NCBI GenBank assembly: GCA_964640945.1
Contig: CAZXIV010000007.1
Coordinates: forward strand, 1 to 50,466
DNA from: JAGOUB01 sp964640945
GTDB taxonomy: Bacteria > Patescibacteriota > Gracilibacteria > Peribacterales > Peribacteraceae
Direction of reading: 5' to 3'
Length of the DNA stretch: 50,466 nucleotides
Shown here: piece after piece, positions 7,912 to 16,814 of the stretch
Position numbering within the stretch: the stretch's first letter is position 1
Layout: each line of letters opens with the position of its first letter
The notes under the pieces: generated by a model
What the model saw: the letters and a program-made list of their open reading frames with translations, nothing else
Told to the model about the DNA's origin: nothing
Database searches by the model: none
Translations under genes and position numbers: made by a program

Positions 7912-8982
7912 GTGTCTGACCGCGTTGTTATCCTCTCGGCTTTCCTTCGTCCGTTCCGCAGCGGCGCCGAGGCGTGCGTCGAAGAAGTGGCCGCGCGTCT
8001 CCAGGGAGACTTTGAGATCACGATCATCACCGCGCGTTTGCGTCGGAGTCTGCCTCCGACCGATACGCTCGATGGCGTGGCCGTCGTCCGCGTGGGGCTC
8101 GGTTGCGGGTTTGATAAATGGCTCTTCCCGCTCCTCGCCCCGCTCGCCGTCGCCCGGCTGAAGCCCGGCCTCATTCACGCCGTGCTCGAGTCGTACGCCG
8201 GCCTGGCGCTCGTCGTCTGCTCGTGGTGTTTCCGCAAGACGCCGCGCCTCCTCACCTGCCAGAGTACCAACACCACATTGCTGGTGGGCGCCATGCACGT
8301 GGCGGCCTATCGCATCGCCGTCATTAGTACCGTCCTGCAGGAGCGGGCGAAGCGTTTTGGCCGCCCGGACGCCGTGCTCATTCCAAACGGCATCGACCGG
8401 GTGGCTATCGCGACGGCGCTGGCGGCTCATCCTAAAGTGCCCGGCCGCCTGCTCTTTGCCGGCCGCCTGGAGCCTATGAAGGGGGTAGATACGCTCCTTC
8501 ATGCCTTTGCCGCTGCCCGGGAGCACATGCCCGAGTGGCATCTGCGCATCGCCGGCGATGGCAGCCAGCGGACCAGCCTAGAGTCCCTGGCCGGCGAACT
8601 CGGGCTGGCGGGCGCGGTGACCTTTACTGGCCGCCAGACGCACGCTGAGATTCTACGCGAGTTCGCCGAGGCGGAGATCTTCGCGGGACTTTCGCGCAGC
8701 GAGGCGCTGGGCAATGTGTTTCTAGAAGCGCAGGCCAGCGGCTGCGCGGTGCTTGGTACCCGCACCGGCGGCATTCCGGACATTCTGCTGGCCGATTGCT
8801 CCGGTGTCCTTGTCGCCGTGGATGACGTGCCCGCCGCCAGCGCGGCGCTGGTCCGGTTGGCGAATGATCCCGGACTCCGAAAGACCTTGGGCGACGCCGG
8901 CCGTCAGAACGCTGCCGCCTACGACTGGGACGACATTGCGCGTCGCTACGCCGCCCTCTGGCGCGAGATGCTGGCACGGTGA
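7912..8982 (+). CDS. GT4 family glycosyltransferase
   Basis: A 356-residue GT-B enzyme. It begins with a short strand (VVILSAFLRPF) and a Ser/Gly-containing loop for acceptor binding. The C-terminal half shows LLFAGRLEPMKGVDTLLHAF, then GDGSQR, and the EX7E motif EALGNVFLE followed by AQASGCAVLGTRTGG. The start is GTG at 7912, exactly 6 bases after a TAGGCT -10 box. A GGAG also lies just upstream but is too close to work as a normal ribosome-binding site. A single-gene unit, facing the convergent GT2 gene at 9014. Confidence 0.88.
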   Translation: MSDRVVILSAFLRPFRSGAEACVEEVAARLQGDFEITIITARLRRSLPPTDTLDGVAVVRVGLGCGFDKWLFPLLAPLAVARLKPGLIHAVLESYAGLALVVCSWCFRKTPRLLTCQSTNTTLLVGAMHVAAYRIAVISTVLQERAKRFGRPDAVLIPNGIDRVAIATALAAHPKVPGRLLFAGRLEPMKGVDTLLHAFAAAREHMPEWHLRIAGDGSQRTSLESLAGELGLAGAVTFTGRQTHAEILREFAEAEIFAGLSRSEALGNVFLEAQASGCAVLGTRTGGIPDILLADCSGVLVAVDDVPAASAALVRLANDPGLRKTLGDAGRQNAAAYDWDDIARRYAALWREMLAR

Positions 8983-9010
8983 ACGGACGTCCGTCCACCG
9001 CCGTTCTTTT
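8981..9010 (+). terminator. Possible weak terminator after GT4 gene
   Basis: GAACGG (8981-8986) can pair with CCGTTC (9001-9006), followed by TTTT. The left arm includes the stop codon. The 14-base loop contains a further small palindrome (CGGACGTCCG overlaps the arm). Short stem and short T run, so weak. Confidence 0.35.
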
Positions 9011-9013
9011 GGC

Positions 9014-9961
9014 TTAAGAAAGGGTTTTTTCCGCGACCGTCCAGAGCGCGCGCAGAGTCAGAAATGGGTGGCGGAACGCGAGCAGTGGCAGCTGGCCACT
9101 GCCGGATATTTTCACCGCTCCGCCGGCGCGGCGGCGGCGGACGAGGCGCTCGGCCATCGATTGCAGTGAGCGTCCCAGCGATCGCTTGGCGGCGGCGCGG
9201 ACGGACGGTTGGCGCGAGTGGGCTAGACGTTCGATGAGGCGTAGGCGTTCGAAGAGGCCTTTGCCTTCGCGCTCGTTTTGGGCACTCGTGCCCTCATCGT
9301 GGACGCGGAAGGTGCCGAGCGTCTCGCCCACAAACAGCCAGTCCGTTTTTTGGAGGCAGCGGATCCAGTACTCGCTGTCGATCAACTGGAAGTAGCTCGC
9401 ATCGAAAGGGCCGACGGCCGCCACGGTGCTTTGGCGCAGAAGCGTGAAGATCGGCTCGCCAATCAGGTTGGGACGAAGATCGCGGTTGAGCCAGCGGACC
9501 AAGAACTCGTGTCCGTCGTACTGTCCGCTGGCGATGTCGGCCTGAGCCGAGAGGACCTCTTCGTACCAGGCGCGGTTGGGGATTTCGCCTTCGTAGCGGT
9601 AGCGGCGGCGGGCGGAGGCGAAGCCCGCTTGGGGGTTGGCCTGCAGGGCGGTGACCATCGTGTGCAGGTAGGCGGCGTCCCAGAAATCGTCTTGGAAGAG
9701 AAACTGCACGAACTCGCCCGTGGCCTGGGGCAGGCAGGCGTTCCAGTTGCCGCCGATGTTCGTGGCGGTGCTCGTGACGATCCGAAAGCGGGGATCGGGC
9801 AGGGCCTTGCCGCTTGGCTCCGGAAAACCGGGCGACGGCTGGTGCACGAGGATGCACTCCCAATCCGAGAACGTCTGAGCGAGCAGACTCTGCAGGGCTT
9901 GCTGCAAATAGACGGGGTTCGTCTTGTAGAGCGGCACCAGCACGGAGACAGTAGGCGTCAT
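9014..9961 (-). CDS. GT2 family glycosyltransferase
   Basis: A 315-residue inverting transferase of the GT-A fold. It begins SVLVPLYKTNPVYLQQALQSLLAQTF, a classic GT2 N-terminus, and has the FQDDFW metal-binding region near residue 95. The EYWIRC segment near residue 200 corresponds to the acceptor-side acidic motif. The C-terminal 90 residues are basic and may touch the membrane. The ATG overlaps the stop of the upstream GT2 gene by 4 bases, so both are on one transcript from the promoter near 10761. Acceptor and donor are unknown. Confidence 0.85.
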   Translation of the reverse strand: MTPTVSVLVPLYKTNPVYLQQALQSLLAQTFSDWECILVHQPSPGFPEPSGKALPDPRFRIVTSTATNIGGNWNACLPQATGEFVQFLFQDDFWDAAYLHTMVTALQANPQAGFASARRRYRYEGEIPNRAWYEEVLSAQADIASGQYDGHEFLVRWLNRDLRPNLIGEPIFTLLRQSTVAAVGPFDASYFQLIDSEYWIRCLQKTDWLFVGETLGTFRVHDEGTSAQNEREGKGLFERLRLIERLAHSRQPSVRAAAKRSLGRSLQSMAERLVRRRRAGGAVKISGSGQLPLLAFRHPFLTLRALWTVAEKTLS

Positions 9962-10749
9962 GCGCGGGCTGAGGGCGAGTGCGGCGGCAACGGTCGGGGG
10001 CCGTAGTGCACGAAGTATTTGAGACTATCTTTAATGTGGATACGCCCCGTGCGTTTCTTGAGCATTTTTAGGAGATTGCCGCCGGAGAGACGGGCTTCGT
10101 GGTGGGTGGCGCGGCAGTCGCGCAATTGGTGCACCTTAAAGCCGAGCCGCCAGGCCTCGCGGCAAATGGCAACATCGGACATAAAAAGATGGAAACGCCG
10201 GTCGTGGCCATCAGTGGCTCTCAGGCAGCGCCGTGTCATAAAGAAGAATGCGCCCGTCACCCAGTCGACGGGGGCGTAACCCTGGTCGTTGAAAATTGGG
10301 CGGGGGTGCTCACGGCCACGCAGGCGGCGGTTGAGCATTTCGGTGATGGAGGGAAAGCGCCGGGCACTGTCTTGCTCGCGGCCACTGGGGAAGAACAGGC
10401 GCGGCGCCACAATGCCCACGTCGGGATGGTGATCGAGGTGGGCGATGAGGCGCTCAAAGGTGTCGGGTTCGATGGTGATATCGGCGTTCATGGTGCCGAC
10501 AATGCGGCCGGTCGCCAGTTCGTAGCCGAGGTTGTTGCCGTAGATGTAGCCATCCACTTCGGTGTCGATGAAGCGCACGGGCAATCCTGCCCAGGCGTCG
10601 GCCGGAACTGTGCCCCGCTTGCCGTGCGGTCGGTTGTTAATTACCAAGATCTCCGTCTCGCGCGGCAGCCGTGCCCGTTGCATGGAGCGCAGGCACATCT
10701 CCACGTCCTGGGGGGTATCGCAATGAAGGATGACGATTGAGAGGTCCAT
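9958..10749 (-). CDS. GT2 family glycosyltransferase, rhamnosyltransferase-like
   Basis: A 263-residue GT2 enzyme of the WbbL/RfbN-like type. The N-terminus (LSIVILHCDTPQDVEMCLRS) is followed by NNLGYELATG, the MNADI segment holding the metal-binding motif, and the WVTGAFFFMTRR segment that is characteristic of rhamnosyl- and related transferases. The C-terminal HHEARLSGG region also fits this group. The frame continues far upstream, but the first 287 codons are antisense to a GT4 gene. The ATG at 10749 is supported by homology and by a TATACT box 11 bases upstream. Confidence 0.85.
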   Translation of the reverse strand: MDLSIVILHCDTPQDVEMCLRSMQRARLPRETEILVINNRPHGKRGTVPADAWAGLPVRFIDTEVDGYIYGNNLGYELATGRIVGTMNADITIEPDTFERLIAHLDHHPDVGIVAPRLFFPSGREQDSARRFPSITEMLNRRLRGREHPRPIFNDQGYAPVDWVTGAFFFMTRRCLRATDGHDRRFHLFMSDVAICREAWRLGFKVHQLRDCRATHHEARLSGGNLLKMLKKRTGRIHIKDSLKYFVHYGPRPLPPHSPSARA

Positions 10750-10760
10750 GGGCGCTCTAG

Positions 10761-10809
10761 AGTATAGCAGCCGTTTTCTGGCGACGGACGGCGGTTTTGG
10801 CGCTAGAAT
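10761..10809. promoter_or_regulatory. Divergent -10 boxes between GT2 and GT4 operons
   Basis: The minus-strand TATACT (10761-10766) lies 11 bases before the ATG at 10749. The plus-strand TAGAAT (10804-10809) lies exactly 6 bases before the GTG at 10816. No strong -35 hexamer is visible for either. Confidence 0.55.
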
Positions 10810-10815
10810 AAGGCG

Positions 10816-11898
10816 GTGAAAATCGTCCTGGCGACGGGGATCTTTCCCCCGGACATCGGCGGCCCGGCCACCTACGTCGCCCACTTGGCGGCGGACCTTG
10901 CCGCGCGCGGCCACCAGGTGGCAGTCGTGACCTACGGCGCGGCCCGCCCCTCGGGCGGCATGTTTCGCGTCTGGTATGTGCCCAAGGGTGGCGGCCCGGC
11001 TCGGCGCTGGAAGCGCTATGCGTTGGCGCTCCGCGAAGCCTCGGCCGGGGCCGATATAGTGGAGGCCTTCTCGGCGGTGAGTGCTGGCATCCCGCTTATT
11101 CTTGCCCGCCTGCGGGGGCCGAAGCTGCTCCTGCGTCTCGGCGGCGATTTCCCTTGGGAGCGCGCGACCGACCGGGGCTATCCGCACGCGCTCCCGACCT
11201 GGCTCGCCTCGCTCTCGCCGACGGCCCGCCTGCTCGGTCCGGTGTTGCGGCGCTTTGATCACCTCATCTTCTCCACCGACTACCAACGCAGTCTCTATGA
11301 AAAGGCGTACGCGGGCCTGCCCCCGGCGAGCGTGATCGAGAACGCCCTGCCGGCCGGCACCCCCATTCGTCATGAGCTCCACCAGCCGGCGCGCTTGCTT
11401 AGCTTCGGGCGCTTTGTGCCCTTTAAGAATCTGCCGGCGCTGCTCCGTGCGCTCGTACAATTGCCGGATTGCACGCTGACGGTCGTGGGCGAAGGCCCCG
11501 ATGAGGGCGCGCTGCGGGCCGTGCTGGCCGCGCACCCGCCGCTCGCCGCCCGTGTCACCATTCGCCCGCCGGCGCACGGCGAGGAGAAGGCAACGCTCTT
11601 CGCCGCACACGACCTCCTCGTCATCCCGTCGTTGACGGACATCAGCCCCAATGCCGCCCTGGAGGCGCGCGCCGCTGGTTTGCCAGTTTTGCTTACAGCC
11701 GAAACGGGCCTGAGCTCACGCCTGACGGTCGGCATGGCGCTGGCCTCCCTGCGCACCCCCGTCAAGATTGCCGCTGCCATCCGGCGCGCCTTGGCGGAGT
11801 ACGCCGGGCTGGCCGCTGCCGCCGCGCTACCACCCGTGCCGCGCCCCTGGTCGCATATTGCCGATGATCACCTCGCTCTTTTCGCCCAGCTCCAATGA
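10816..11898 (+). CDS. GT4 family glycosyltransferase
   Basis: A 360-residue GT-B protein. The N-terminus has the GT4 acceptor loop (FPPDIGGPATYVAHLA). The C-terminal domain has LLSFGRFVPFKNLPALL and GEGPDEG. In the EX7E position the first glutamate is aspartate (DISPNAALE), a conservative change. First gene of a three-gene operon of GT4 enzymes joined by 4-base ATGA overlaps. The start is GTG at 10816, placed 6 bases after a TAGAAT box. Substrate unknown. Confidence 0.86.
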   Translation: MKIVLATGIFPPDIGGPATYVAHLAADLAARGHQVAVVTYGAARPSGGMFRVWYVPKGGGPARRWKRYALALREASAGADIVEAFSAVSAGIPLILARLRGPKLLLRLGGDFPWERATDRGYPHALPTWLASLSPTARLLGPVLRRFDHLIFSTDYQRSLYEKAYAGLPPASVIENALPAGTPIRHELHQPARLLSFGRFVPFKNLPALLRALVQLPDCTLTVVGEGPDEGALRAVLAAHPPLAARVTIRPPAHGEEKATLFAAHDLLVIPSLTDISPNAALEARAAGLPVLLTAETGLSSRLTVGMALASLRTPVKIAAAIRRALAEYAGLAAAAALPPVPRPWSHIADDHLALFAQLQ

Positions 11899-12986
11899 AG
11901 CTCCTGATGATCAGCGGCGATCGATCGTTGGTGGCCGGCAAGCAGGGTGCTTTCTGGCAGACACTCGAGGGGCTCTCTCGGTATTTCGAACGTATCGATG
12001 TCCTCTGCCCGCGGAGCAGCGGCACGGTGCGCGAGGTCTTCGGCAATGTCTTCCTCCATCCCTCGCCGTGGCCGCTCCTGCTGCAGCCCCGCTGGATCCT
12101 GTCTAAGGGCACGAAGCTTGTGGCCGCGCACGGTCACGCCGCCATGACGGTCCACGAGTACCCGCCGTTTTATAACGGTCTCGGTGCGCGCTGGCTCAAG
12201 CGGGCCACGGGCCTGCCGGCCAGCAGTGAGATCCACCATTTGGTGGGCGAACCCGTCGCCGCCGATTGGAAGGAGCGCGTCCTCCGTTACTTCAACCGCC
12301 TCATCCCCGTGGCCGTGTCGTTCGCCGACCGCGTGCGCGTGGTGAACAGCGGCGTTCGCGAGCGCCTGATCACGCTCGGCGTGCCGGCGGAAAAAATCGC
12401 CCTGGTCTCTTCCTTGTATCTTCGGCTCGACACACTTCAGTCTGCGAACTCACCCGCCCGTTACGACCTCGTCTTTTGCGGCCGCCTAGTGCCGAACAAA
12501 GGGTTGATCAACGTGATCACTGCTCTCGTCGAACTGCCGGCCGTGACGTTGCTCATCATCGGCGACGGGCCGGAGCGGGCCCGGGCGCAGACCACGGCAG
12601 CGACGCTCGGTGTTTCCGATCGCGTGACATTCGCCGGTTGGTTGCCGGGCCCGACCGAGTTGGCCGCGGCCCTCGCCTCGGCTCGCGTTTTTGTGATGAA
12701 CTCTCTCAGTGAAGGTGGCCCGCGGGTTCTCCTCGAAGCCATGGCCTGCGGACTACCGGTGGTGACTACCCGCGTGGGGATTGCGCCTGAGGTTGTTCGC
12801 GACGGCGAGAATGGTGTCTTTGTGGCTGGTACACCCGCGTCACTTGTGGCTGCGATCCGGCCGCTCCTGGCCGAGCCCGCCCGCGCCACCGCGATGGGTC
12901 GGGCCGGCCGCCGTACCGCCGAACGTTTTGAGTACACCAAAGGCATCGCTGCCTACGCCGACTTCCTCACATCTCTCGCTCGATGA
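11895..12986 (+). CDS. GT4 family glycosyltransferase
   Basis: A 363-residue GT-B protein. The N-terminus lacks the glycine-rich acceptor loop of its neighbour and reads MLMISGDRSLVAGKQGAF-like. The C-terminal donor domain is typical: LVFCGRLVPNKGLINVI, GDGPERARA, and a complete EX7E motif (EGGPRVLLE) followed by AMACGLPVVTTRVG. The start ATG overlaps the previous stop by 4 bases and the stop overlaps the next ATG by 4 bases, so translation is probably coupled through the operon. Substrate unknown. Confidence 0.87.
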   Translation: MKLLMISGDRSLVAGKQGAFWQTLEGLSRYFERIDVLCPRSSGTVREVFGNVFLHPSPWPLLLQPRWILSKGTKLVAAHGHAAMTVHEYPPFYNGLGARWLKRATGLPASSEIHHLVGEPVAADWKERVLRYFNRLIPVAVSFADRVRVVNSGVRERLITLGVPAEKIALVSSLYLRLDTLQSANSPARYDLVFCGRLVPNKGLINVITALVELPAVTLLIIGDGPERARAQTTAATLGVSDRVTFAGWLPGPTELAAALASARVFVMNSLSEGGPRVLLEAMACGLPVVTTRVGIAPEVVRDGENGVFVAGTPASLVAAIRPLLAEPARATAMGRAGRRTAERFEYTKGIAAYADFLTSLAR

Positions 12987-13993
12987 AGCTCCTCATTGTC
13001 ACGCAGGCTGTTGACCTCGATCACCCTGTGCTCGGGTTCTTCCACCGTTGGCTCGAGGAGTTTTTGGTACAAGGTACCGTCCTGACGGTGTTGGCCCAGC
13101 AGGTCGGCCGTACCGCCCTGCCCGTAGGCGTCCGCTTGGAATCGCTCGGCAAAGAGCTGGGACTCGGCCGCGCCGCGCAGATTCTTCGTTTCTGGCGTCT
13201 CATCATCGCCCGGCGCGGCGACTACGACGCCGTGCTCGTGCACATGACGCCGGTGTGGGTCGTGCTTGGTGCGCCCGTCTGGGCGCTGCTCGGTAAGCGC
13301 GTTTTCCTCTGGTACGAAGTGCGCCGCGGCGGACGCATGCTCCGGTTGGCCGAGATGATTGTGCGTCGCATCTTCTCGGCGACGGCCGAGGGCATGCCCT
13401 GGGTGTCGGCCAAGCAAGAAGTGGTCGGCCACGGCATCGACACCACGCAGTTTGCGCCCGGCGGCACCCGCGAGGCCGGGTTGGTGGTGGCGGTGGGGCG
13501 CGTCACGCCCGTGAAGCACTTCCCGCTCATCGTCGAGACATTCGCGGCTTTGCCCGGCTCACTCCGTTTGCGCATCGTCGGCGACGCCTTCACCGTGTCG
13601 GATCAGCACGAGAAACAGCGTGTGCTCGCGACTGCCGCTGCCACTCAGGTGGCTGATCGCCTCGAGATTGGCTTTCTCCCGCATACAGAATTGCCGGCTA
13701 TCCTCGCCCGCGCCAGTCTCTCACTCCACGCCTGCCAAGGTGGCCTGGATAAAGCCGTGCTCGAGGCGATGGCCGCGGGTTGCCCCATTGTTTCGACGTC
13801 GGAGGCCGCCGCGACCGTACTGCCCGAGAGCGGCCGGGCCACGGCCGCGACCCTGGCCGCCAAGGCGACGGCCCTCCTGACGCTTACTGAGCCCGAGCGC
13901 GAGGCCCTCTCCGCTGAACTGCGGAAGACCGTCGTGCTGCACCACAGCCTGCCGCGGCTGGTGACGGTCCTCCTCCTCTCGATGGCCCGCTGA
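12983..13993 (+). CDS. GT4 family glycosyltransferase (altered EX7E motif)
   Basis: A 336-residue GT-B protein and the last member of the three-gene operon. It shows the donor-domain segment VVAVGRVTPVKHFPLIVETFA and the C-terminal LEAMAAGCPIVST. At the position of the first catalytic-motif glutamate it has QGGLDKAVLE, so that residue is not conserved; the second glutamate is present. It may still be active, since this residue varies in the family, or may use a different substrate. Translation is coupled to the previous gene by an ATGA overlap. Confidence 0.84.
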   Translation: MKLLIVTQAVDLDHPVLGFFHRWLEEFLVQGTVLTVLAQQVGRTALPVGVRLESLGKELGLGRAAQILRFWRLIIARRGDYDAVLVHMTPVWVVLGAPVWALLGKRVFLWYEVRRGGRMLRLAEMIVRRIFSATAEGMPWVSAKQEVVGHGIDTTQFAPGGTREAGLVVAVGRVTPVKHFPLIVETFAALPGSLRLRIVGDAFTVSDQHEKQRVLATAAATQVADRLEIGFLPHTELPAILARASLSLHACQGGLDKAVLEAMAAGCPIVSTSEAAATVLPESGRATAATLAAKATALLTLTEPEREALSAELRKTVVLHHSLPRLVTVLLLSMAR

Positions 13994-14000
13994 GACCTGT

Positions 14001-14006
14001 TATCCT
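14001..14006 (+). promoter_or_regulatory. -10 box TATCCT before the methyltransferase gene
   Basis: TATCCT lies 4 bases before GTG 14011 and 7 bases before ATG 14014. Under the pattern seen elsewhere in the window, ATG 14014 would be the first codon of a leaderless mRNA. Confidence 0.45.
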
Positions 14007-14013
14007 ACAGGTG

Positions 14014-14869
14014 ATGATCAAGAAGATTGTTGTTAGCATCCTCAACCGCATTCCGTATTCACAGTACGCGGTGGAGTGGGTGCGCGGCTCCCAACGACTG
14101 ACGACGATGAATCGCTGGCAGGAGGCCTTTTGTGAGTGGAATGCCGTCCGTTTAGGGATTGATCCGGAGACAGCGCTACCGCCAGTCGTGGGAGTCACTG
14201 CGAGGCGGCCATCGTGGCGTCTTCTTTCGCGCCTTCCTCACGCTTTCGAATAAGATCTACAGTGTCTTCTTTAATGACGATCCGAAGGAAGTCTTCGAGG
14301 CGTACCAATTCTCAGCGCCGCTGTATTTCCTGCGCTACCTCTCGTATCCGGAAACCGTCTGGGCCGCTGATCATCCGCTGGTGCTTGGTTTAGCCGCCAA
14401 ACGCGAGCCGGTGATCCTCGATTTTGGTTGCGGCCTGGCACAGCATTCGATCGCGCTGGCCGAAGCACTTCAAAAGCGGGGATGTGCGCCGCACCTGCTG
14501 CTCGTCGATATTCCGACGATGCGTAAAGATTTTTTGGCCCATCTCTCCGGAAAGCTAGGAGTGCGCGTCACCCTGATCGACAGCACGCGTGAGCGTCCGC
14601 TGCCAGAGCTGCCGCCCGTGGACGCCTACGTCGTCACCGAGGTCTTCGAACATCTGCATGATCCCGTCACGTACTTCAACGCTTTCCATGCGTCGTTAAA
14701 CCCCGGTGGATTCATGCTCACGCAGATCAAAGATCACCGCCCCGAACTCTTCCATGTCACACCCGGCTTAAAAGCCGTGCGCGAGCGCGTGGCGGCCGAA
14801 GGTTACGAAGAGGTGAAGCCGTACGTGCTTTACCGTAAGCCCGCTCAAGCCGTGAGCAGCGTGAGATAA
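14014..14869 (+). CDS. SAM-dependent methyltransferase, reading frame interrupted by a frameshift
   Basis: Two frames together make one protein of about 285 residues. The first (from ATG 14014) runs to about base 14175 and reads as a sensible N-terminus (NRIPYSQYAVEWVRGSQRL). The second continues from about 14175 to the stop at 14869 and holds the SAM-binding motif VILDFGCGLAQHSIAL, a TEVFEHLHDPV motif and the LNPGG turn. Switching frame within 14161-14185 joins them, which means one extra base or two missing bases there. The downstream part alone could start at TTG 14159. Either a sequencing or assembly error or a true inactivating mutation is possible. The 3' end overlaps the convergent GT4 gene by 25 bases. 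Confidence 0.72.
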
Positions 14870-16056
14870 CGCTCTGCCTGCAGATGAAGATTCAATTCTT
14901 TTTGCACACGAGCGCGGCCGGCCGCGCCCATATTCATGGCCAAGGTAGGATCGCGGAGTAGCTTGCCGAGCGCTCCAGCCAGGCGCGGGACATCACGCGG
15001 ATCGACAATAAAGCCGGTTTGGCCGTCCGCCACAATCTCGGGCGTGCCGCCAAAGCAGGTACCGACCACAGGCTTGCCAGCGGCCATTGCTTCCAGGTTC
15101 ACCGAGGGAAAAACATCCAGGCACAGCGACGGCACCGCCACCACGTCGGAGGCGGCGAAGGCGGCGCGGATTTCGGCGTGCGCCATCCAGCCCAGGCTGC
15201 GGATGTTTTCGAGCAGATCGCCGGCGCCGGCTTCGGCTACCAGACGCTGCCAGCGTCGTTCTTCGCCCACCACGAGCAGGAGGATGGCGGGGAAGTCTTG
15301 GCGTAGGTGTCTGAGCGCCGCCAGAAGCGGACCGCTGCCCTTATCGGTGCTCAGGCGGCCGGCAAAGAGAATGGTGGGGCGGTCGGTCGATCCGAAGCGG
15401 GCACGGGCAGCGATCACGTCGGCAGGGCTGCACGTCCAGGCAGCGGCGTCGACGCCGTTTGGGATCACGGCGGCCGGATGGATACCGTTCTGCTTAAGGG
15501 CCTCGGCCAAGGCGCGGCTCGGGCTGACGACTGTGGCCGCGCGGGCGAGTATGCGGCGAATGGCGGCGTTGCGGAACGGATTCCACTCGGGACCGACGGC
15601 GCGCAGATGATCAAGCGGCGTCAGGTGGGCGTCGAGGGCCTGAAGATAGCGCGGCGTCGCCAGCCGGGCGCAGGCGAACGAGAAGACATCGTGTGTCGTT
15701 AGGACCACGCGCGGCGTGAGCGCCCGGGCGGCGTCGAGCAGGCCGTAGCCGAGCCAGCGGTGGAGGTTATGGGCGTGGACGGCGTCCGGCGCCAGGTGCG
15801 CGAGCTCAGTCTGGATGAGGCGGTTCAACCCCGGCTGCCAAATAGCGCCGTAGTGCCGGAGCGAGGCGCGGAGCTCTACCGGCAAGCTCGTGACAGTGGC
15901 GGTGCGGATGACGCCGGGGTTCTCGCGGCGGCGGTGGCTCGTGAGGATGTGCACCTCGTGCCCGCGGCGGCGGTATTCAGCGGTGAGGTGGCCGGCCACA
16001 ATCGAGACGCTGCTCGGGGCGGCGAGGGGATCGTCGTTGGCGATGACGATCTTCAT
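14845..16056 (-). CDS. GT4 family glycosyltransferase
   Basis: A 403-residue GT-B enzyme. The N-terminus has the acceptor loop (PLAAPSSVSIVAGHLTAEYRRRGH) and an AVHAHNLH motif common in GT4. The donor domain reads ILFAGRLSTDKGSGPLLAAL and ends with DVFPSVNLEAMAAGKPVVGT, where aspartate replaces the first EX7E glutamate. It overlaps the polysaccharide deacetylase stop by 4 bases and is the last gene of a three-gene minus-strand operon that begins at 18028. Confidence 0.87.
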   Translation of the reverse strand: MKIVIANDDPLAAPSSVSIVAGHLTAEYRRRGHEVHILTSHRRRENPGVIRTATVTSLPVELRASLRHYGAIWQPGLNRLIQTELAHLAPDAVHAHNLHRWLGYGLLDAARALTPRVVLTTHDVFSFACARLATPRYLQALDAHLTPLDHLRAVGPEWNPFRNAAIRRILARAATVVSPSRALAEALKQNGIHPAAVIPNGVDAAAWTCSPADVIAARARFGSTDRPTILFAGRLSTDKGSGPLLAALRHLRQDFPAILLLVVGEERRWQRLVAEAGAGDLLENIRSLGWMAHAEIRAAFAASDVVAVPSLCLDVFPSVNLEAMAAGKPVVGTCFGGTPEIVADGQTGFIVDPRDVPRLAGALGKLLRDPTLAMNMGAAGRARVQKELNLHLQAERYLTLLTA

Positions 16057-16814
16057 GGTTGAACCGGGAAAGACGTGGCTACCAGTTCGCCGTTCGTCTG
16101 GTGTTCCAGTCCCGGATGCGCGACCGCGAAAGCGAGGAACTCATCGAGATCGTCCCAAAGCCCGAGACGCGCCACTTCCTCGCTGTGGCCCCAAAGGTGG
16201 AAGATGGGCTGGTTGGTCTGGTGGGCGTGCGTAAAGAGGAACTTGGCTAATCCGAGCCACGATGTCTGGGCCGAGAGCGGGGCGCCGAGCGTCTTCAGAC
16301 GGGCGCGCTTTACACGGAGCGGCCCCAGGACATCGAGGAAGTGCCACCAGCGGTGGTACTTAGGACGCCAAGGAAAGGAGTAGACGTGTAGGCTCGTGGG
16401 CAGTCGGAAAGCGTCCGTGCCGGCGTCGAACCGCAACTGTTCGACGGTGCGGGCGCCGCGGTAGCCCGCTTCGGCGGCCAGACGGACAACGCGCGGGTCG
16501 TGGTCGCCTTTTGGATAGCAGAACATGGCGCACTCGTGCCCGAGGACGTGCTCGATTCGGGCCTTGCTCTCGTTCAGTTCTGCTCGCACTTCGGCGTCGG
16601 TCTTGGTGGTGAGGCGCGGGTGGTTGATGGTGTGCGAGCCGATCTCAAAGCCGTCGTTGTCGAGCGCACGCAGGTCCTCCGCCGAGAGCATGGCCTGACC
16701 GTGCTGGACTGCCGGGCAGACGTAGAACGTGCCCTTGGCGCCGTATTTTTGTAAGAGCGCCGCCAACTCGCGGTCTTTGGTGTAGCCGTCGTCCCAGGAG
16801 GTGGTGAAGATCAT
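16053..16814 (-). CDS. Polysaccharide deacetylase (NodB / CE4 family)
   Basis: A 253-residue protein with the NodB fold. Catalytic and metal-binding motifs are visible: the TSWDDGYT segment holding the catalytic base and metal-binding aspartate (D8, D9), the SHTINH metal-binding histidines near residue 60, and CYPKGDHD near residue 100. There is no signal peptide, so it would act in the cytoplasm on a nucleotide- or lipid-linked sugar rather than on peptidoglycan. It sits between two GT4 genes with 4-base overlaps on both sides, which ties it to glycan assembly, for example N-deacetylation of an amino sugar. Confidence 0.87.
   Translation of the reverse strand: MIFTTSWDDGYTKDRELAALLQKYGAKGTFYVCPAVQHGQAMLSAEDLRALDNDGFEIGSHTINHPRLTTKTDAEVRAELNESKARIEHVLGHECAMFCYPKGDHDPRVVRLAAEAGYRGARTVEQLRFDAGTDAFRLPTSLHVYSFPWRPKYHRWWHFLDVLGPLRVKRARLKTLGAPLSAQTSWLGLAKFLFTHAHQTNQPIFHLWGHSEEVARLGLWDDLDEFLAFAVAHPGLEHQTNGELVATSFPVQP

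Noticed and set aside
10750..11610. Long minus-strand extension of the GT2 gene (another 287 codons)
   Set aside because: It is antisense to a well-supported GT4 gene, has low-complexity Arg/Gly-rich composition, and homology starts at ATG 10749.
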